The notes under the pieces: model-generated
Database searches by the model: none
Told to the model about the DNA's origin: nothing
Seen by the model: the letters and a program-made list of their open reading frames with translations, nothing else
DNA from: MKRK01 sp001896915
GTDB lineage: Bacteria > Bacillota > Clostridia > Oscillospirales > Acutalibacteraceae
DNA: 13,976 bases
Assembly: GCA_937973935.1 (NCBI GenBank)
Contig: CALJJF010000019.1
Coordinates: 1 to 13,976, forward strand
Direction: 5' to 3'
Made by a program: the position numbers and the translations under genes
In this document: one piece after another, positions 1 to 6,535 of the stretch
Layout of the letters: each line of letters starts with the position of its first letter
Position numbering within the stretch: position 1 is the stretch's first letter

Positions 1-1412
1 CTTCCGTTCTGTTCGCTGCCCGGGGAGATTTATTGGTTTACGGCATGGGCGAAAACCAGACAAGAGAAATTGCCGCCCGGCTGGCAAAGGGCGAACCCAT
101 CCACAGCCTGACCGACATCAAAGGCACCTGCTACCAAACCCCTGACATTACGGGGCTTAGGGGGCTTCGTCTGCCATCCCTCGAACAAGTGCGTAAAGAT
201 AAATGCCTTTACGCCAAGGCAGCCAAAACCGAGCTGGACGAGAACGATTATATCACAGGAAAAAGGCTCTTTCAGGAGCAGGAAACCGGCTTTTTGGTCT
301 GTAACCCTCCCATGCCGCCCCTGACAACACAAGAGCTCGATGAGGTGTATGCCCTGCCCTTTATGAAATATTACCACCCTGTTTATGAGAACCAGGGCGG
401 CATTGCCGCGATAGAAGAAGTGGAGTTTTCCATCACCCACAACAGAGGGTGCTTTTCCGGCTGTAACTTCTGTGCGCTGGCCTTTCATCAGGGTCGCAGC
501 GTCACCAGCCGCAGCCCCAATTCCGTCATCCAAGAGGGAAAAGCATTGGCTGCCAATCCCCGTTTCAAGGGCTATATCCACGATGTGGGCGGTCCCACCG
601 CCAATTACCGGAAGCCCTCTTGTGAAAAACAGCTGAAATCCGGGCTTTGTCGGAACAAGCGCTGTCTGTCCCCTTCCCCTTGCGATAAGCTGGAGGTTTC
701 CCATAGGGAATATCTCGGGATCTTGCGTTCCCTTCGCAGCATCCCAAAGGTTAAAAAGGTGTTTGTCCGTTCCGGCATCCGGTTTGATTATCTCATTGCT
801 GACAGAGACGACAGCTTTTTTAAGGAACTGATTGAACACCATATCAGCGGACAGCTCAAGGTGGCACCGGAGCATTGCTCTGCTGCCGTGCTGGACAAAA
901 TGGGAAAACCCCACATCCAAAGCTATAAAAAATTCGCTTCTAAATTCTATCAGCTGACCAAAACAGCGGGCAAGGAGCAGTATCTTGTGCCTTACCTGAT
1001 GTCCTCCCACCCCGGCTCCACCCTGAAATCCGCAGTTGAGCTGGCTGTATTTCTGAAACGAGAAAATATCCGACCGGAGCAGGTGCAGGATTTTTATCCC
1101 ACACCGGGAACCATCTCCACCGCCATGTACTATACTGGAATAAACCCCTATTCCATGGAGCCGGTCTATGTGCCAAAAACACCGGAGGAAAAAGCATCCC
1201 AGCGTGCTTTGCTGCAATACTTCCTTCCAAAAAACCGTGACAAGGTGATGGAAGCACTGAAAAAAGCAGGTAGGACAGATTTGATCGGCAGCGGCAAGGA
1301 CTGCCTTGTTTTTGGCAGCGTCCCTCAAAAAAAGACCGCACCGGGTTCCAAAAAGGGCAAAAATACCGGCAGAAAGGCGGATAACGGATGGCAAGGAAAA
1401 AGAAAAAGGTAA
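1..1412 (+). CDS. YgiQ family radical SAM protein (5' partial)
   Basis: C-terminal 469 codons of a YgiQ/UPF0313 radical SAM protein; the frame is open to the window edge (first full codon at 3), so the start lies upstream. A TTG at 33 is only an internal codon: the residues before it (DLLVYGMGE, joining across it) match the family core. The iron-sulfur motif CX3CX2C (RGCFSGCNFC) has its cysteines at nt 450, 462 and 471. A GGPTANYR segment and a cysteine-rich patch (GLCRNKRCLSPSPC) follow. The end (DFYPTPGTISTAMYYTG onward) is the DUF3362-type tail, finishing in a basic Lys/Arg stretch. Radical SAM enzymes cleave S-adenosylmethionine at a [4Fe-4S] cluster; the reaction of this family is not established. 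It overlaps the next gene by 25 bases, so it is first or early in the operon that runs to the terminator at 3809. Confidence 0.93.
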   Translation, partial: SVLFAARGDLLVYGMGENQTREIAARLAKGEPIHSLTDIKGTCYQTPDITGLRGLRLPSLEQVRKDKCLYAKAAKTELDENDYITGKRLFQEQETGFLVCNPPMPPLTTQELDEVYALPFMKYYHPVYENQGGIAAIEEVEFSITHNRGCFSGCNFCALAFHQGRSVTSRSPNSVIQEGKALAANPRFKGYIHDVGGPTANYRKPSCEKQLKSGLCRNKRCLSPSPCDKLEVSHREYLGILRSLRSIPKVKKVFVRSGIRFDYLIADRDDSFFKELIEHHISGQLKVAPEHCSAAVLDKMGKPHIQSYKKFASKFYQLTKTAGKEQYLVPYLMSSHPGSTLKSAVELAVFLKRENIRPEQVQDFYPTPGTISTAMYYTGINPYSMEPVYVPKTPEEKASQRALLQYFLPKNRDKVMEALKKAGRTDLIGSGKDCLVFGSVPQKKTAPGSKKGKNTGRKADNGWQGKRKR

Positions 1413-2317
1413 ATATTGTTACATCTGTTTTGTTTCTGGCAGTGGTGGGCATACTGTCCACATTAACCTTCTCCCCATACCTTGAACTACCTGTGGATTT
1501 GCCCAGCTGGGCGGATCTGAAAGGTACCGACAGCACACCGGTCATTGAAACCGGCGACAATATCCATATCATCGATGTGGGACAGGGGGATGCAATCCTA
1601 ATCAAAAGCGGTGACAAAACCGCTCTCATCGACACAGGTCCCGGCACAGGCACGACAAAACTGTTACGCTATCTGAATCAAAGAAACATCAAAACCATAG
1701 ACGCACTTATTCTCACCCATCCCCACGAGGATCACATCGGCGGGGCGACGGCTGTTTTGACCGGCTTTGACGTGCAGACGATTTATATGATGAAAAGTGA
1801 AGGGTCCTTGACGCCCACCACGAAAACATATACCACCCTGCTGACCACCATTAAAAATCAAAATAAAAAAATCAAAGCACCGGCAACCGGCGATAATGTC
1901 AAGCTCGGAAACTTTACGCTGAATTTTTTTGCTCCCAAGGGTAAATACGACAATCTTAACAACTATTCCATCATCGTCAAGGCAGTTCATCAAAGCACCT
2001 CTGCTATTTTTATGGGTGATGCAGAAACAGCTGAGGAAACAGAGCTGTTAAAAAGCGGATTTGACGTAGCTGCCGATCTATTAAAAGTGGGTCATCACGG
2101 CAGCAAAACCTCTTCAAGCGAAGCATTCCTTGAGGCAGTGAAGCCAAGCTTCGGCGCGATCTCTCTTGCCAAGGACAATGATTACGGACACCCCCACGGC
2201 ATCACGCTAAGCAAGATGAACAAAAGAAACATCACTGTTTACAGAACAGACCAAAGCGGCAATCTTTTGTTTACAACGGACGGATCAAAATTTACGGTGA
2301 AGGCTGAAAAACAATGA
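1388..2317 (+). CDS. Membrane-anchored ComEC/Rec2-like MBL-fold hydrolase
   Basis: A 309-residue protein: basic N-terminus (MARKKKK), one membrane segment at about residues 9-29, then an extracytoplasmic metallo-beta-lactamase fold. Metal-binding motifs are present in order: DVGQGDA (63-69), HPHEDHIGG (111-119, the HxHxDH motif), MGDAE (209-213), KVGHHGS (233-239) and YGHPH (266-270). This motif set and spacing match the C-terminal domain of the DNA-uptake protein ComEC, but the ComEC channel (Competence domain) is absent, so it is a stand-alone relative, probably a phosphodiesterase or nuclease on the outer face of the membrane. The substrate is unknown and a role in competence should not be assumed. 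The start ATG lies inside the end of the YgiQ gene, with an AAAGG-type ribosome binding site about 9 bases upstream. Its stop overlaps the next start as ATGA (2314-2317), suggesting translational coupling. Confidence 0.9.
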   Translation: MARKKKKVNIVTSVLFLAVVGILSTLTFSPYLELPVDLPSWADLKGTDSTPVIETGDNIHIIDVGQGDAILIKSGDKTALIDTGPGTGTTKLLRYLNQRNIKTIDALILTHPHEDHIGGATAVLTGFDVQTIYMMKSEGSLTPTTKTYTTLLTTIKNQNKKIKAPATGDNVKLGNFTLNFFAPKGKYDNLNNYSIIVKAVHQSTSAIFMGDAETAEETELLKSGFDVAADLLKVGHHGSKTSSSEAFLEAVKPSFGAISLAKDNDYGHPHGITLSKMNKRNITVYRTDQSGNLLFTTDGSKFTVKAEKQ

Positions 2318-2526
2318 ACTATTCCATTGACAGAATTGAAGAAAGTATGGCAGTCTGCGAGGACGAACAGGGGCATATGATTCATATCCCTTTGAAGGAC
2401 CTGCCCCCGGGTGTTTACGAAGGCTGTGTCTTAACAAAAAACCACAGCGGCTATTCCATCAACAAAAGCGAGGAAACAAAACGGCGGTCAGAGATTCAAA
2501 CACTGCAGGACGAATTATTCGAGTAA
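2314..2526 (+). CDS. DUF3006 domain-containing protein
   Basis: A 70-residue soluble protein beginning MNYSIDRIEESMAVCEDE and containing the DUF3006 pattern: an N-terminal DRxE...AV strand pair, a central proline turn (IPLKDLPPGVYEGCVL), and a charged C-terminal helix (ETKRRSEIQTLQDELFE). The function of the family is unknown. It overlaps the preceding gene by four bases (ATGA). DUF3006 proteins commonly sit directly after ComEC-like metallo-beta-lactamase proteins, which is the arrangement here, so a partnership is plausible but inferred. No signal peptide or membrane segment is seen, which would place it in the cytoplasm, opposite the predicted outward-facing hydrolase domain. Confidence 0.85.
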   Translation: MNYSIDRIEESMAVCEDEQGHMIHIPLKDLPPGVYEGCVLTKNHSGYSINKSEETKRRSEIQTLQDELFE

Positions 2527-2538
2527 AGAGGAACGCAT

Positions 2539-3228
2539 ATGCCAGAGACAAAAAAACCGCATATCAAAATTCAAAAGGATGGTCCCTATCTTATCACCGG
2601 CAATGTTCCGCTTTATGAGCTGATCATTGAATCCGTCGGTGAAGATTATCGATACCGGGAGGGTCGTGTTTTCCCCCAAAGACCTGCCTATGCTCTGTGC
2701 CGCTGCGGAAAATCTGCCAATAAGCCCTTTTGCGACGGTACCCACGGTAAGGAACGCTTCATCGGCACAGAAACCGCAAGCCGTGAAGCTTATCTTGAGC
2801 AGACCGAAACAATAGAAGGACCGGGCATCACCTTAACCGACTGTGAAGACCTCTGTGCTTTCGCCCGCTTTTGTCATTCCGAGGAAGGAAACGTGTGGGA
2901 GCTGACACGAAAATCCGCTGATCCAACCCTTCGTGCCCTGGCCATCAAAACAGCTGAGGACTGCCCTTCCGGCCGGCTGGTTGCATGGGACAAGCTCACG
3001 GGAGAAGCCTATGAACCGGCCTATGAACCCTCCATTGTGATTATTCAGGACCCGGAGCGAAACTGCAGCGGACCCATTTGGGTCAGAGGCGGAATCCAAA
3101 TTGAAGGAGCCGACGGTTTTTTATACGAAGTGCGCAACCGTGTCACCCTCTGCCGCTGCGGCAGATCCTACAACAAACCGTTCTGCGACGCCACCCACGT
3201 AAGCTACCAATTCAAGGACGGATTATAA
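2539..3228 (+). CDS. Double-CDGSH iron-sulfur domain protein
   Basis: A 229-residue protein with two CDGSH-type zinc-finger-like [2Fe-2S] sites. The first has ligands C54, C56, C65 and H69 (CRCGKSANKPFCDGTH); the second C205, C207, C216 and H220 (CRCGRSYNKPFCDATH). Both keep the 3Cys-1His set of this family. Between them lies a third cysteine group, C102, C106, C112 and C142 in a DCEDLCAFARFC...EDCPSG context, resembling the divergent 4Fe-4S mono-cluster (Fer4_19/DUF1271) domain that accompanies CDGSH domains in bacteria. The protein is therefore predicted to carry up to three clusters and act in electron transfer or redox sensing; its partner is unknown. An AAAGAGGA ribosome binding site at 2525-2532 supports the ATG at 2539. 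It starts 12 bases after the DUF3006 stop, within the same operon. No export signal is seen. Confidence 0.9.
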   Translation: MPETKKPHIKIQKDGPYLITGNVPLYELIIESVGEDYRYREGRVFPQRPAYALCRCGKSANKPFCDGTHGKERFIGTETASREAYLEQTETIEGPGITLTDCEDLCAFARFCHSEEGNVWELTRKSADPTLRALAIKTAEDCPSGRLVAWDKLTGEAYEPAYEPSIVIIQDPERNCSGPIWVRGGIQIEGADGFLYEVRNRVTLCRCGRSYNKPFCDATHVSYQFKDGL

Positions 3229-3249
3229 TACCATTGAGGAGCTGTAGAT

Positions 3250-3792
3250 ATGAACAAAGCACTGCTTATCATCGATGCCCAAAACGATTATTTTCCCGGC
3301 GGAAAATCAGAGCTGTTTCATGCAGAGATTGCCTTATCCAACATCGAAAATGCTTTGGCTCTGTTCCGGGCCAACAACCTGCCGGTGATCCACGTGCAGC
3401 ACATCAACACCCGTAAGGGAGCAACGTTTTTTCTGCCGGAAACAGAAGGTGTGAAGATACATAAAAATCTTGTCCCCAAAGACAACGAACATGTGGTAAT
3501 CAAGCATTATCCAAACAGCTTTCTGCAAACAAACCTGGCAGAAATCCTGATTGAACACAACATCAGCCATCTGGTAATTTGCGGTATGATGAGTCATATG
3601 TGCGTAGACACAACAACCCGTGCATGTATGGACTTTGCAATCAAACCGACCTTGCTATCGGATGCGTGTGCCACAAAGGATCTGACCTATGCCGGGAACA
3701 AAATCCCTGCTGAAACAGTCCACAATGCTTTCATGGCATCCCTGAGCGGAATGTTTGCAGCCGTAATAAAAACCGCTGATTTGACGATTTAA
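3250..3792 (+). CDS. Isochorismatase-family cysteine hydrolase
   Basis: A 180-residue cysteine hydrolase of the isochorismatase/nicotinamidase superfamily, of usual family length. The expected catalytic triad is visible: D9 in ALLIIDAQNDYF, K85 in VVIKHYPNSF, and nucleophile C118 in GMMSHMCVDTTTRAC. Family members hydrolyse amide or ether bonds in substrates such as nicotinamide, N-carbamoyl compounds and isochorismate. The sequence alone does not decide the substrate; the short length and lack of an obvious nicotinamidase metal-site motif make a generic amidohydrolase the safest name. A TTGAGGAG ribosome binding site (3234-3241) sets the ATG at 3250, 21 bases after the CDGSH gene. It is the last gene of the operon, followed by the hairpin terminator at 3809. 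Confidence 0.9.
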   Translation: MNKALLIIDAQNDYFPGGKSELFHAEIALSNIENALALFRANNLPVIHVQHINTRKGATFFLPETEGVKIHKNLVPKDNEHVVIKHYPNSFLQTNLAEILIEHNISHLVICGMMSHMCVDTTTRACMDFAIKPTLLSDACATKDLTYAGNKIPAETVHNAFMASLSGMFAAVIKTADLTI

Positions 3793-3808
3793 TCCATCAC
3801 AGAAAGAA

Positions 3809-3838
3809 CCCGGATACTTCACTGTATCCGGGCTTTTC
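3809..3838 (+). terminator. Rho-independent terminator of the YgiQ operon
   Basis: A perfect 9-bp stem, CCCGGATAC (3809-3817) with GTATCCGGG (3824-3832), a 6-base loop TTCACT, then CTTTTCATT. It lies 17 bases after the hydrolase stop codon. Confidence 0.88.
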
Positions 3839-4183
3839 ATTGTATTGCCTCCTATGCTTTCACATGGTCGAAAACATATAAAGTAAAACTTATAAGGAAT
3901 AACGCTCCATAAAATCTACAATTCAACAATTTACATAAATATTCAACTATCAATTTCCCTGTCATCATGCTGATTCATAATATTTTTCCGTTTATGTATG
4001 ATTGTTATCATTTGTCAGCAAAATTCCATTCTATTGAATCGTTCTCAATATCTTCTTTTTATTCACGTGAAAATTTTACAGTAACTCAAACAAATTACAA
4101 TTCTGTCAGCATTTTGGTGGTGCCGCAGGATGAATATTTCCTTTATACTTTGGTTATGGCAGAATGGAAGCAACGAAAGATGA
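3839..4183. other. Intergenic region, no gene seen
   Basis: About 345 AT-rich bases between the operon terminator and the lipoprotein ribosome binding site. The lipoprotein frame stays open upstream to 3967, but that stretch has no ribosome binding site at its ATG and codes for non-protein-like sequence, so I treat it as untranslated. It must hold the lipoprotein promoter. TATACT at 4144-4149 could be a -10 box, but no acceptable -35 lies 16-18 bases upstream, so I do not call it. Confidence 0.55.
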
Positions 4184-4197
4184 AAGGAAGTTCAGAT

Positions 4198-4902
4198 ATG
4201 AATAGAAGGATTTTATCCGTATTATCGGTACTGATTATATGTACCTTTGTATTGGCCGCATGCAGCAGCATTCAAAAGGAAGCTGTTGCACCAAAGGTGT
4301 TGACAGCAGAAAACGCAGATGCTACATTGACAACAGCAACCACATCGAAAGCAACCGAGGCCACAGAATCAGCCACCACAAATCAGGCAATAACAACAAC
4401 CGCAAAGCAAATCGCTACAACAGCGAAAAAAACAGCCAAAACTACCGTGAAACCGAAAACAGCTTCCAATAAAGCAGCGCCGGCTACAACAAAAAAGATC
4501 ACAAGCACCGCGAAAAAAGCAGATAGCAGCAAAGCAAATATCGTTGTGACCGCCGCCAGATCTGCCCTCGGTGTGAAATATGTATTCCTGGGCAATACCA
4601 TGAGCGGGTTTGACTGTTCCGGTCTCACACTGTACTGCTACAACAAAGCCGGTATTACCCTGCCTCACCAATCTGCCCAGCAGTCCGGTCTTGGGAAATA
4701 TGTCAGTAAGGCAAATCTACAGCCAGGCGACCTCATTTTCTTTGACACCAACGGTGGCAACGACGGCATCAACCATGTAGGAATCTACACAGGAAACGGA
4801 AAGTTTATCTCCGCCCTGTCCGGAGCAGGAAAAGTCACCGAAGCCAGCTTGTCAAACAGCTATTGGGTCAACGCTTATATGACCGCACGGAGAATTTTAT
4901 AA
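4198..4902 (+). CDS. NlpC/P60-family cell-wall hydrolase lipoprotein
   Basis: A 234-residue exported lipoprotein. The N-terminus is a lipoprotein signal peptide (MNRRILSVLS plus a hydrophobic stretch) with lipobox LAAC at residues 19-22, so C22 would be lipidated. Residues about 35-112 form a low-complexity Thr/Ala/Lys linker, typical of a wall-spanning spacer. Residues about 113-234 are an NlpC/P60 peptidase domain with nucleophile C140 in GFDCSGL and H193 in NHVGIYTG. These domains cut peptidoglycan stem peptides, usually at the D-Glu to diamino-acid bond. The usual third His after the KFI strand is a Ser here (FISALSG), a form I also associate with other Gram-positive members. The start at 4198 is chosen over upstream in-frame ATGs because AAGGAAG (4184-4190) lies 7 bases away and the signal peptide begins there. 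It is monocistronic, with its own terminator. Confidence 0.92.
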   Translation: MNRRILSVLSVLIICTFVLAACSSIQKEAVAPKVLTAENADATLTTATTSKATEATESATTNQAITTTAKQIATTAKKTAKTTVKPKTASNKAAPATTKKITSTAKKADSSKANIVVTAARSALGVKYVFLGNTMSGFDCSGLTLYCYNKAGITLPHQSAQQSGLGKYVSKANLQPGDLIFFDTNGGNDGINHVGIYTGNGKFISALSGAGKVTEASLSNSYWVNAYMTARRIL

Positions 4903-4942
4903 AAAAAACGCACCGGATCGGGTTCCGTTCGGTGCGTTTTTT
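4902..4942 (+). terminator. Terminator of the NlpC/P60 gene
   Basis: Stem CGCACCG (4909-4915) pairs with CGGTGCG (4930-4936), flanked by an A-run before and six Ts (4937-4942) after. The A and T runs extend the stem and could make it work in both directions. Confidence 0.88.
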
Positions 4943-5026
4943 CATTGTGCAATTTTAAGAGTGAAGGGTGATTCGGTTTTCCACTGCCGGCATTATTGTG
5001 AACCATTCCGCTAGGCCCACGAATCC

Positions 5027-5202
5027 GGCTTAAATGATTCCATCCGGTTTTACAACAATGAACGTATTCAACTCAAAACAAAACTGACATTGCTTGAAAA
5101 ACGACGTCAGTTGATAGCAATTTGAAGCTATTTGATAAAAATCAATGATATTCTATGATACGGCTCTTTATTTCATGTCCGTGAACACTGGTGCACTGTA
5201 CA
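5027..5202 (+). pseudogene. IS3-family insertion sequence remnant, 3' end
   Basis: The frame ending at the TGA at 5123-5125 reads DSIRFYNNERIQLKTKL, then LEKRRQLIAI and stop. FYNNERIQLKTKLTPLE-type sequence is the conserved end of IS3-family OrfB (DDE) transposases, just after the catalytic Glu region. The frame closes at a TAG at 5012-5014 and no earlier transposase sequence is seen, so only about 30 codons survive. GAACACTGGTGCACTGTACA at 5183-5202 ends in CA and resembles an IS3-type terminal repeat (reverse complement begins TGTACAGTGCACC). The right end may therefore be intact while the rest is deleted. The match is from memory of the family, and the terminal repeat cannot be confirmed without a left end. 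Confidence 0.5.
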
Positions 5203-5224
5203 TCCTTGGTTGGTCTCATTTTAT

Positions 5225-5707
5225 TCATTTTTCCTCGGCCAATTGGCTCAATGCAGTTTCCGTTAAGCGATAGGCTGTCCATTGGTCCAGCTTTTGTGCG
5301 CCAAGGGACAAATAAAAAGCAATGCTGGGCTTGTTCCAGTCAAGGCACCACCATTCCAGTCTTGTGCAGCCCCGCTCCAATGTAATTCGCGCCAGATGCT
5401 GTAAAATCGCTTTGCCGTATCCCTTTCCTCGGTATTCGGGCAGAACAAACAAGTCCTCCAGAAAAATGCCCGCCCTGCCGGCAAAGGTAGAGTAAGTCTG
5501 AAAAAACAGAGCGTACCCGACCTCAACACCGTCAACAACGGCGAAAAACACCTCTGCCTGCTTGTTGTTAAAAACAGATTCACGCAGTCCTTCTTGCGTG
5601 GCTGTGACCATATCCGTTAAGCTTTCATACTCTGCCAAAGCCATGATAAAGCGGAATATCAGTGGCACATCCGCTTCTGTTGCTATGCGAAACGTGACTT
5701 CTCCCAT
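5225..5707 (-). CDS. GNAT-family N-acetyltransferase
   Basis: A 160-residue acetyltransferase covering one full GNAT fold. The acetyl-CoA binding motif A is clear: LEDLFVLPEYRGKGYGKAIL at about residues 83-102, with the R/QxxGxG/A signature as YRGKGYGKA. Motif B (LDWNKPSIAFYLSLGA, about 122-137) follows. The EDLFV...RLEWW..LDWN..SI.FY pattern is the one seen in spermidine/spermine and thialysine N-acetyltransferase (SSAT-like) relatives, so an amine substrate is a reasonable guess but not proven. On the minus strand, AGGAGC (positions 5715-5720) sits 7 bases before the ATG ending at 5707. It is convergent with the NlpC/P60 gene and seems monocistronic. No clear terminator hairpin is visible after its stop. 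Confidence 0.9.
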   Translation of the reverse strand: MGEVTFRIATEADVPLIFRFIMALAEYESLTDMVTATQEGLRESVFNNKQAEVFFAVVDGVEVGYALFFQTYSTFAGRAGIFLEDLFVLPEYRGKGYGKAILQHLARITLERGCTRLEWWCLDWNKPSIAFYLSLGAQKLDQWTAYRLTETALSQLAEEK

Positions 5708-5870
5708 TGTGTTCGCTCCTTTTTTAACTGTATTTTTATTTTAACACAAAGCCTGTTCCTACTGCGAGATGATTTGCCGAAAAAAGGATAAAATCTATAT
5801 ACCGGCTTGTCTGGTTGGTGATCATAACAAAATTAACATTACCGCTATTCTGTATTTGACGCTATCTTTG

Positions 5871-5911
5871 TAAATAAAAAACACTGCATTTATAATAAAA
5901 TACAGTGTTTT
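5871..5911 (-). terminator. Terminator after tRNA-Val
   Basis: ACACTG (5881-5886) pairs with CAGTGT (5903-5908). The stem continues, after one C/A mismatch, through ATTT/AAAT around a short AT loop. On the minus strand it follows the tRNA 3' end and leads into TTTTTATTTA. Confidence 0.75.
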
Positions 5912-5988
5912 TGGTGGAGACAGAGGGGCTCGAACCCGCGACCTCACGGATGTGAACCGTGCGCTCTGACCAACTGAGCTATGCCTCC
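5912..5988 (-). tRNA. tRNA-Val, anticodon CAC
   Basis: A 77-nt tRNA with encoded CCA. The acceptor arm is GGAGGCA with TGTCTCC (one G-U), the D-stem GCTC with GAGC, the anticodon stem CACGG with CCGTG, and the loop TTCACAT giving anticodon CAC, which reads GUG. The variable loop is AGGTC. The T-arm is GCGGG-TTCGAGC-CCCTC, with one C/U mismatch at the second pair. Discriminator base is A, as expected for valine. The CAC anticodon can only read GUG, so the genome must encode another tRNA-Val for other valine codons. It has its own promoter and terminator and seems to be a single tRNA gene. Confidence 0.92.
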
Positions 5989-5999
5989 CTAGCGGTCAT

Positions 6000-6054
6000 C
6001 CGTCAATCACGATGACGGTATTTATTATTTTAACACAAAATCAGAATATGTCAA
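6000..6054 (-). promoter_or_regulatory. Promoter and leader hairpin of tRNA-Val
   Basis: On the minus strand, a perfect -35 TTGACA (positions 6049-6054) is followed after 16 bases by -10 TAAAAT (6027-6032). Transcription would begin near 6020, about 30 bases before the mature tRNA. The short leader contains a 6-bp inverted repeat, CCGTCA (6000-6005) with TGACGG (6013-6018), which would be removed on 5' maturation. Confidence 0.7.
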
Positions 6055-6205
6055 TGTGTAACCTGATAAAATCACATCAAATCGTTGTAATTTTTTTGAT
6101 TACACGACACGGCTGCTATTTGGGGAAAGGTTACGATAGCATATCTTGTGCTGCTTTTGTGGATTGTTTATTCAATATGGCATCACAGAAACCCTGCCCA
6201 AAATT

Positions 6206-6234
6206 TTGATTTTACTATAGCGATATGATATAAT
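6206..6234 (+). promoter_or_regulatory. Promoter of the DUF1294 gene
   Basis: TTGATT (6206-6211), a 17-base spacer and a perfect TATAAT (6229-6234). A start site near 6241 would exclude an upstream in-frame ATG at 6233 and supports translation from 6260. Confidence 0.75.
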
Positions 6235-6259
6235 GATCTTTATAAAAGGGAGTGGAACC

Positions 6260-6535
6260 ATGGAATACATTGGAATTTATCTGGGCATCGTGTCCTTGAT
6301 GTCCGTTTTTTTTACACAATATGATAAGAACGCCGCCAAAAAGCACAAACGACGTGTAAGAGAACGGACGCTTTTGCTCATATCAGCCCTGGGCGGTTCT
6401 GTTGTCATGTTTTTGACCATGCTGGCAATACGGCACAAAACAAAACACGCCAAATTCATGATCGGCATTCCTGTGATCATACTGCTGCAAACCGCAGTCA
6501 TAGCGGGAATGATATGGTTATGGTTAAAATCCTAA
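6260..6535 (+). CDS. DUF1294 small membrane protein
   Basis: A 91-residue integral membrane protein with hydrophobic segments at about 3-19, 38-56 and 67-88. It carries the DUF1294 landmarks: a YDKNAAKK motif after the first helix, RVRERTLLLISALGG, and RHKTKHAKFMIGIP before the last helix. The function of this family is unknown. The start at 6260 is chosen because AAAGGGAG (6245-6252) is well placed and the promoter -10 box overlaps the alternative ATG at 6233. It is monocistronic in this window. No strong hairpin terminator follows, which is unusual compared with its neighbours. Confidence 0.88.
   Translation: MEYIGIYLGIVSLMSVFFTQYDKNAAKKHKRRVRERTLLLISALGGSVVMFLTMLAIRHKTKHAKFMIGIPVIILLQTAVIAGMIWLWLKS

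Noticed and set aside
30..1394. Long minus-strand open frame of 454 codons opposite YgiQ
   Set aside because: It is a mirror of the GC-rich YgiQ coding strand, has cysteine/phenylalanine-rich non-family sequence, and the plus-strand frame has clear motifs.
3967..4197. N-terminal extension of the NlpC/P60 frame by 77 codons
   Set aside because: The lipoprotein signal peptide and ribosome binding site fit a start at 4198; an extension would bury the signal peptide.
6012..6209. Open frame of 65 codons between tRNA-Val and DUF1294
   Set aside because: It begins over the tRNA promoter, lacks a ribosome binding site, and reads as no known family.
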